Assembly (NCBI GenBank): GCA_030523905.1
Contig: JAUNHO010000007.1
Location: 1 to 15,521, forward strand
Reading direction: 5' to 3'
DNA length: 15,521 nt
Source of the DNA: Bergeyella zoohelcum
GTDB taxonomy: Bacteria; Bacteroidota; Bacteroidia; Flavobacteriales; Weeksellaceae
Part shown: one piece after another, positions 13,206 through 15,521 of the stretch
How positions within the stretch are numbered: the stretch's first letter is position 1
Layout of the letters: each line of letters begins with the position of its first letter
Notes under the pieces: model-generated
The model's input: only the letters and a program-made list of their open reading frames with translations
The model's database searches: none
Told to the model about the DNA's origin: nothing
Translations under genes and position numbers: made by a program

Positions 13206-13556
13206 ATGATAGAAATAGGAGAAAGACCTTGGGGAAAATATTATGTATTGGAAGATGAAAGTCACTACAAATTGAAAAGAATAGAAGTGAATGCAGGGCA
13301 TAGACTATCCTACCAATACCACCACCATAGGCAAGAATTTTGGACTATTGTACAAGGAGAGGCAGTAGTAGTTCTAGACGGCGTGGAGCATACAGTGAAA
13401 TACGGAGAAAGTATCTTTATCCCACTTGGTGCAAAGCACAGAATAGAAAATAGAACAGATGAACTGCTTGTTTTTGTGGAAGTACAAACAGGAACTTACT
13501 TCGGAGAAGATGATATTATAAGAATAGAAGATGACTACTCGCGTGAGGATAGGTAA
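13206..13556 (+). CDS. stand-alone cupin, mannose-6-phosphate isomerase type II-like
   Basis: The 116-residue protein is a single cupin barrel matching the C-terminal isomerase domain of bifunctional mannose-1-phosphate guanylyltransferase/mannose-6-phosphate isomerase (PF01050-like). It starts with the typical ERPWGKYYVLEDESHYKLKRI and GHRLSYQYHHHRQEFW. Metal ligands visible are the His cluster H39-H41, E44 and H78 (LGAKHRIEN). It should interconvert mannose 6-phosphate and fructose 6-phosphate, or another sugar phosphate, using a divalent metal. The guanylyltransferase half is absent and nothing nearby is a sugar-nucleotide gene, so the substrate is not secured by context. Monocistronic, ending at a hairpin shared with rocD. 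Confidence 0.85.
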   Translation: MIEIGERPWGKYYVLEDESHYKLKRIEVNAGHRLSYQYHHHRQEFWTIVQGEAVVVLDGVEHTVKYGESIFIPLGAKHRIENRTDELLVFVEVQTGTYFGEDDIIRIEDDYSREDR

Positions 13557-13561
13557 AACAA

Positions 13562-13594
13562 AAAAGGCTTAGATTATATAATCCAAGCCTTTTT
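13562..13594. terminator. bidirectional intrinsic terminator between the cupin gene and rocD
   Basis: AAAAGGCTT (13562-13570) pairs with AAGCCTTTT (13585-13593); after one A-C mismatch the stem continues as GATT/AATC. Plus-strand tail TTTT; minus-strand tail six T. It lies 5 bases past the cupin stop and directly next to the rocD stop. Confidence 0.87.
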
Positions 13595-13597
13595 ATT

Positions 13598-14830
13598 TTA
13601 CTTCTTAAAATTCAGTACCACTTCTCTGATGATATTTACGCATTCCATCAATTGTTCCTCCGTGATGACCAATGGTGGAGCAAGACGAATGATATTACCG
13701 TGAGTAGGTTTTGCCAATAGTCCTGCTTCTTTCAGTGCCAAGCAAAGATTCCACGCGGTAGGTGAATCTTGCGTATCGTTGATGAGAATTGCATTTAGCA
13801 AACCTTTTCCTCGAACTTGATAAATCAAATCCGTTTCCTCTACCAATTTGGAAATTTCTGCACGGAAAATTTTCCCCAATCGTTCCGCTCTTTCCGAAAG
13901 TTTTTCTTCTTCTACCACATCAAGAGCCGCAATAGCCACCGCACACGCTAGCGGATTTCCACCAAAAGTAGAGCCGTGCTGACCAGGGTGAATGACCTTC
14001 ATAATAACATCATTTGCCAAAACTGCCGATACAGGATACATACCGCCTGAAAGGGCTTTCCCTAAAATCAAAATATCTGGCTGAACATCTTCGTGATGAC
14101 AAGCGATGAGCCTTCCCGTTCTGGCAATCCCTGTCTGTACCTCATCTGCAATGAACAATACATTGTGCTTTTTACAAAGCTCCGAAGCCTGTTTTAGAAA
14201 GCCTTCCGATGGTACATAAACCCCTGCCTCACCCTGAATAGGTTCCACTAAAAAGGCTGCTATATTTTCGCTTTCTTCTTCCAAAATTTTCTTCAAAGCA
14301 TCAATATCATCATACGGAATACGCACAAAACCAGGTGTAAAAGGTCCGTAATTATTATGTGCATCAGGGTCGTTTGAGAAAGAAACAATAGTGGTGGTTC
14401 TTCCGTGGAAATTATTTTCGCAAACGATGATTTTTGCGTTATTTCCCTTCACGCCTTTTACTTCGTACGCCCATTTTCTAGCGAGTTTCACGGCTGTTTC
14501 TACGGCTTCTGCCCCAGAGTTCATTGGGAGAACTTTATCAAAACCAAAAAGTTTGGTGATTTTTTCTTCGTAAAGTCCTAATTTAGAGTTGTAAAACGCT
14601 CTAGAAGTAAGCGATAAAACTTTGGCTTGTTCCACCAAAGCCTCCACGATTTTTGGGTGAGAATGCCCTTGATTAACCGCTGAATAAGCCGAAAGAAAAT
14701 CATAATATTGTTTTCCTTCCACATCCCAAACATACACGCCCTCGCCTTTGTCTAAAACCACTGGCAGTGGGTGGTAGTTGTGAGCTCCGTGCTTGTCTTC
14801 CAAGTCTATAAAATATTGCGAATTTGCCAT
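13598..14830 (-). CDS. rocD: ornithine aminotransferase (ornithine-oxo-acid transaminase)
   Basis: A PLP enzyme of the class III aminotransferase family that moves the delta-amino group of ornithine to 2-oxoglutarate, giving glutamate 5-semialdehyde and glutamate. The 410-residue sequence shows the order expected for RocD: AHNYHPLPVVLDKGEGVYVWDVEGKQYYDFLSAYSAVNQGH-type opening (about residues 17-57), MNSGAEAVETAVKLARKW (PLP phosphate cup), NNFHGRTT, VEPIQGEAGVYVP, IADEVQTGIARTG with D229 contacting the PLP ring nitrogen, and LGKALSGG with the Schiff-base lysine K258. The opening motif distinguishes it from acetylornithine transaminase with fair confidence. It is monocistronic with a full promoter at 14856-14887. 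Confidence 0.93.
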   Translation of the reverse strand: MANSQYFIDLEDKHGAHNYHPLPVVLDKGEGVYVWDVEGKQYYDFLSAYSAVNQGHSHPKIVEALVEQAKVLSLTSRAFYNSKLGLYEEKITKLFGFDKVLPMNSGAEAVETAVKLARKWAYEVKGVKGNNAKIIVCENNFHGRTTTIVSFSNDPDAHNNYGPFTPGFVRIPYDDIDALKKILEEESENIAAFLVEPIQGEAGVYVPSEGFLKQASELCKKHNVLFIADEVQTGIARTGRLIACHHEDVQPDILILGKALSGGMYPVSAVLANDVIMKVIHPGQHGSTFGGNPLACAVAIAALDVVEEEKLSERAERLGKIFRAEISKLVEETDLIYQVRGKGLLNAILINDTQDSPTAWNLCLALKEAGLLAKPTHGNIIRLAPPLVITEEQLMECVNIIREVVLNFKK

Positions 14831-14855
14831 TGTGTAATTGTTTTTCGTTATTGGA

Positions 14856-14887
14856 CAAAAGTAAGAATTAAAACTAAATATAGCAAA
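14856..14887 (-). promoter_or_regulatory. complete Bacteroidota housekeeping promoter for rocD
   Basis: On the minus strand TTTG (14887-14884), 20 bases, then TACTTTTG (14863-14856). Both elements and spacing fit. The ATG at 14830 is 25 bases further on. Confidence 0.7.
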
Positions 14888-15024
14888 TAAATTTGATTTT
14901 AATTAAGCCAAACTTGTATTTAATCAATGAAATTTTCATAAAACATACTTTTGCTTAAAAAGATAAAATGTGTAAATCTTCGCATATTTGAATTGAAAAT
15001 AATAGACTGTCAAATAAAAAATAT

Positions 15025-15032
15025 TATCTTTG
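15025..15032 (+). promoter_or_regulatory. Bacteroidota-type -7 promoter element for the WYL regulator gene
   Basis: TATCTTTG, a perfect TAnnTTTG, 40 bases before the ATG at 15073. No TTTG 20 bases upstream, consistent with an activator-dependent or weak promoter, or with chance. Confidence 0.5.
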
Positions 15033-15072
15033 GACTTGGCAATTAAAATGAGTAGGCTTATTATTAAAAAAT

Positions 15073-15521
15073 ATGAAACGAGATGTTTTGAAAAGGCGTG
15101 TATGGCTCATCGATACCATTGCTCAGAATGATGGAATTAGCCTTAAACACCTACAAGAAAAATGGCTGAAAAGCGAAGTTAATGACCAAAAAACACCACT
15201 TAACGAACGCACTTTTCACCGCGATAAAGACGATATTCTTATTATTTTTGGGATTGAAATTAAATGCGAACGCAATGCGTATTTTATCAAAAACAAAGAA
15301 GAATTTAAGGGAAATTCATTTATAAATTGGTTAATGAATAGCTTCACTATCAGTAATTTACTCCAAGAATGGAAATCAATGCGTGAGCGGATTTTATTAG
15401 AAGAAATCCCCTCGTCTCGTGAATTTTTGATTCCCATAATAACGGCAATGGATAGGAGCGTTCAGATAGAATTTGTGTATCAACGCTTTCAGGAGGCGGA
15501 GGAAAAATCCTATCGGCTTTC
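15073..15521 (+). CDS. WYL-domain transcriptional regulator, N-terminal part (cut by window edge)
   Basis: An open frame of 149 codons runs from ATG 15073 off the right end. Upstream in this frame a TGA at 15049-15051 closes it, so this ATG is the first possible start. The first ~65 residues look like a winged helix-turn-helix of the DeoR/WYL type: a start helix VLKRRVWLIDTIAQNDGISLKHLQEKW, then LNERTFHRDKDDI as recognition helix, FGIEIKC, and a wing strand NAYFIKNKEEF. A helical linker (about 80-118) leads into IITAMDRSVQIEFVYQRFQEAEEKSYRL, the first strands of a WYL domain. WYL regulators sense ligands such as nucleic acids or nucleotides, and several control phage-defence islands. The gene is divergent from rocD. 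Its targets lie outside the window. Confidence 0.8.
   Translation, partial: MKRDVLKRRVWLIDTIAQNDGISLKHLQEKWLKSEVNDQKTPLNERTFHRDKDDILIIFGIEIKCERNAYFIKNKEEFKGNSFINWLMNSFTISNLLQEWKSMRERILLEEIPSSREFLIPIITAMDRSVQIEFVYQRFQEAEEKSYRL

Noticed and set aside
13598..14830. Functional link between rocD and the OlsF-like gene through ornithine
   Set aside because: They are 8.4 kb apart on opposite strands with separate promoters, and RocD consumes ornithine; no evidence for a joint pathway.
15036..15049. TTGGCAATTAAAAT, also found at 8976-8989 inside the third 217-bp unit
   Set aside because: A 14-base AT-rich match without further similarity on either side; also lacks the second half of a sigma-54 site.

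Overview
The window comes from an AT-rich genome of the phylum Bacteroidota, most likely class Flavobacteriia and probably the Chryseobacterium/Riemerella/Bergeyella group (family Weeksellaceae). The evidence is: Bacteroidota-type promoters (TAnnTTTG, sometimes with an upstream TTTG) in front of almost every gene; no clear Shine-Dalgarno sequences; a DUF5103 'Plug' protein of the type IX secretion system; a DUF4290 gene fused by a TAATG overlap to murA; and an OlsF-like double-domain acyltransferase. Species-level assignment is inference.

Layout. 1-58: 5' end of a leftward alpha/beta hydrolase-like gene. 201-773: small outer-membrane beta-barrel protein behind a sigma-54-like site. 897-1949: glucokinase-family protein with eroded ATP motifs. 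2114-5193: two-gene unit of aspartate kinase and OlsF-like aminolipid acyltransferase. 5321-5393: tRNA-Phe with its own promoter and terminator. 5540-7500: DUF4290 protein plus MurA (Asp replaces the catalytic Cys). 7601-7987 (leftward): HU-like DNA-binding protein. 7988-9234: 1.25 kb without a convincing gene, filled by a 20-22 bp minisatellite interrupted by three 217-bp tandem repeats. 9235-10440: T9SS Plug protein. 10542-11498 and 11614-13125 (leftward): accA and gltX. 13206-13556: stand-alone mannose-6-phosphate isomerase-type cupin. 13598-14830 (leftward): ornithine aminotransferase. 15073-15521: N-terminal part of a WYL-type regulator, cut by the window edge.

How it works together. Most of the window is core metabolism and envelope biogenesis: cell wall (MurA), fatty acid supply (AccA), aminolipid synthesis (OlsF-like), outer membrane (barrel protein), T9SS (Plug), lysine/threonine/DAP entry (aspartate kinase), translation (tRNA-Phe, GltX) and ornithine/glutamate metabolism (RocD). 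Convergent gene pairs are separated by strong bidirectional hairpin terminators, and divergent pairs by back-to-back TAnnTTTG promoters.

I do not see a complete new defence, secretion or mobile system. The parts most worth a second look are the nested repeat locus at 8134-9150, the glucokinase that keeps its sugar site but lacks the canonical phosphate-binding motif, and the WYL regulator at the right edge, which may mark an accessory locus outside the window.
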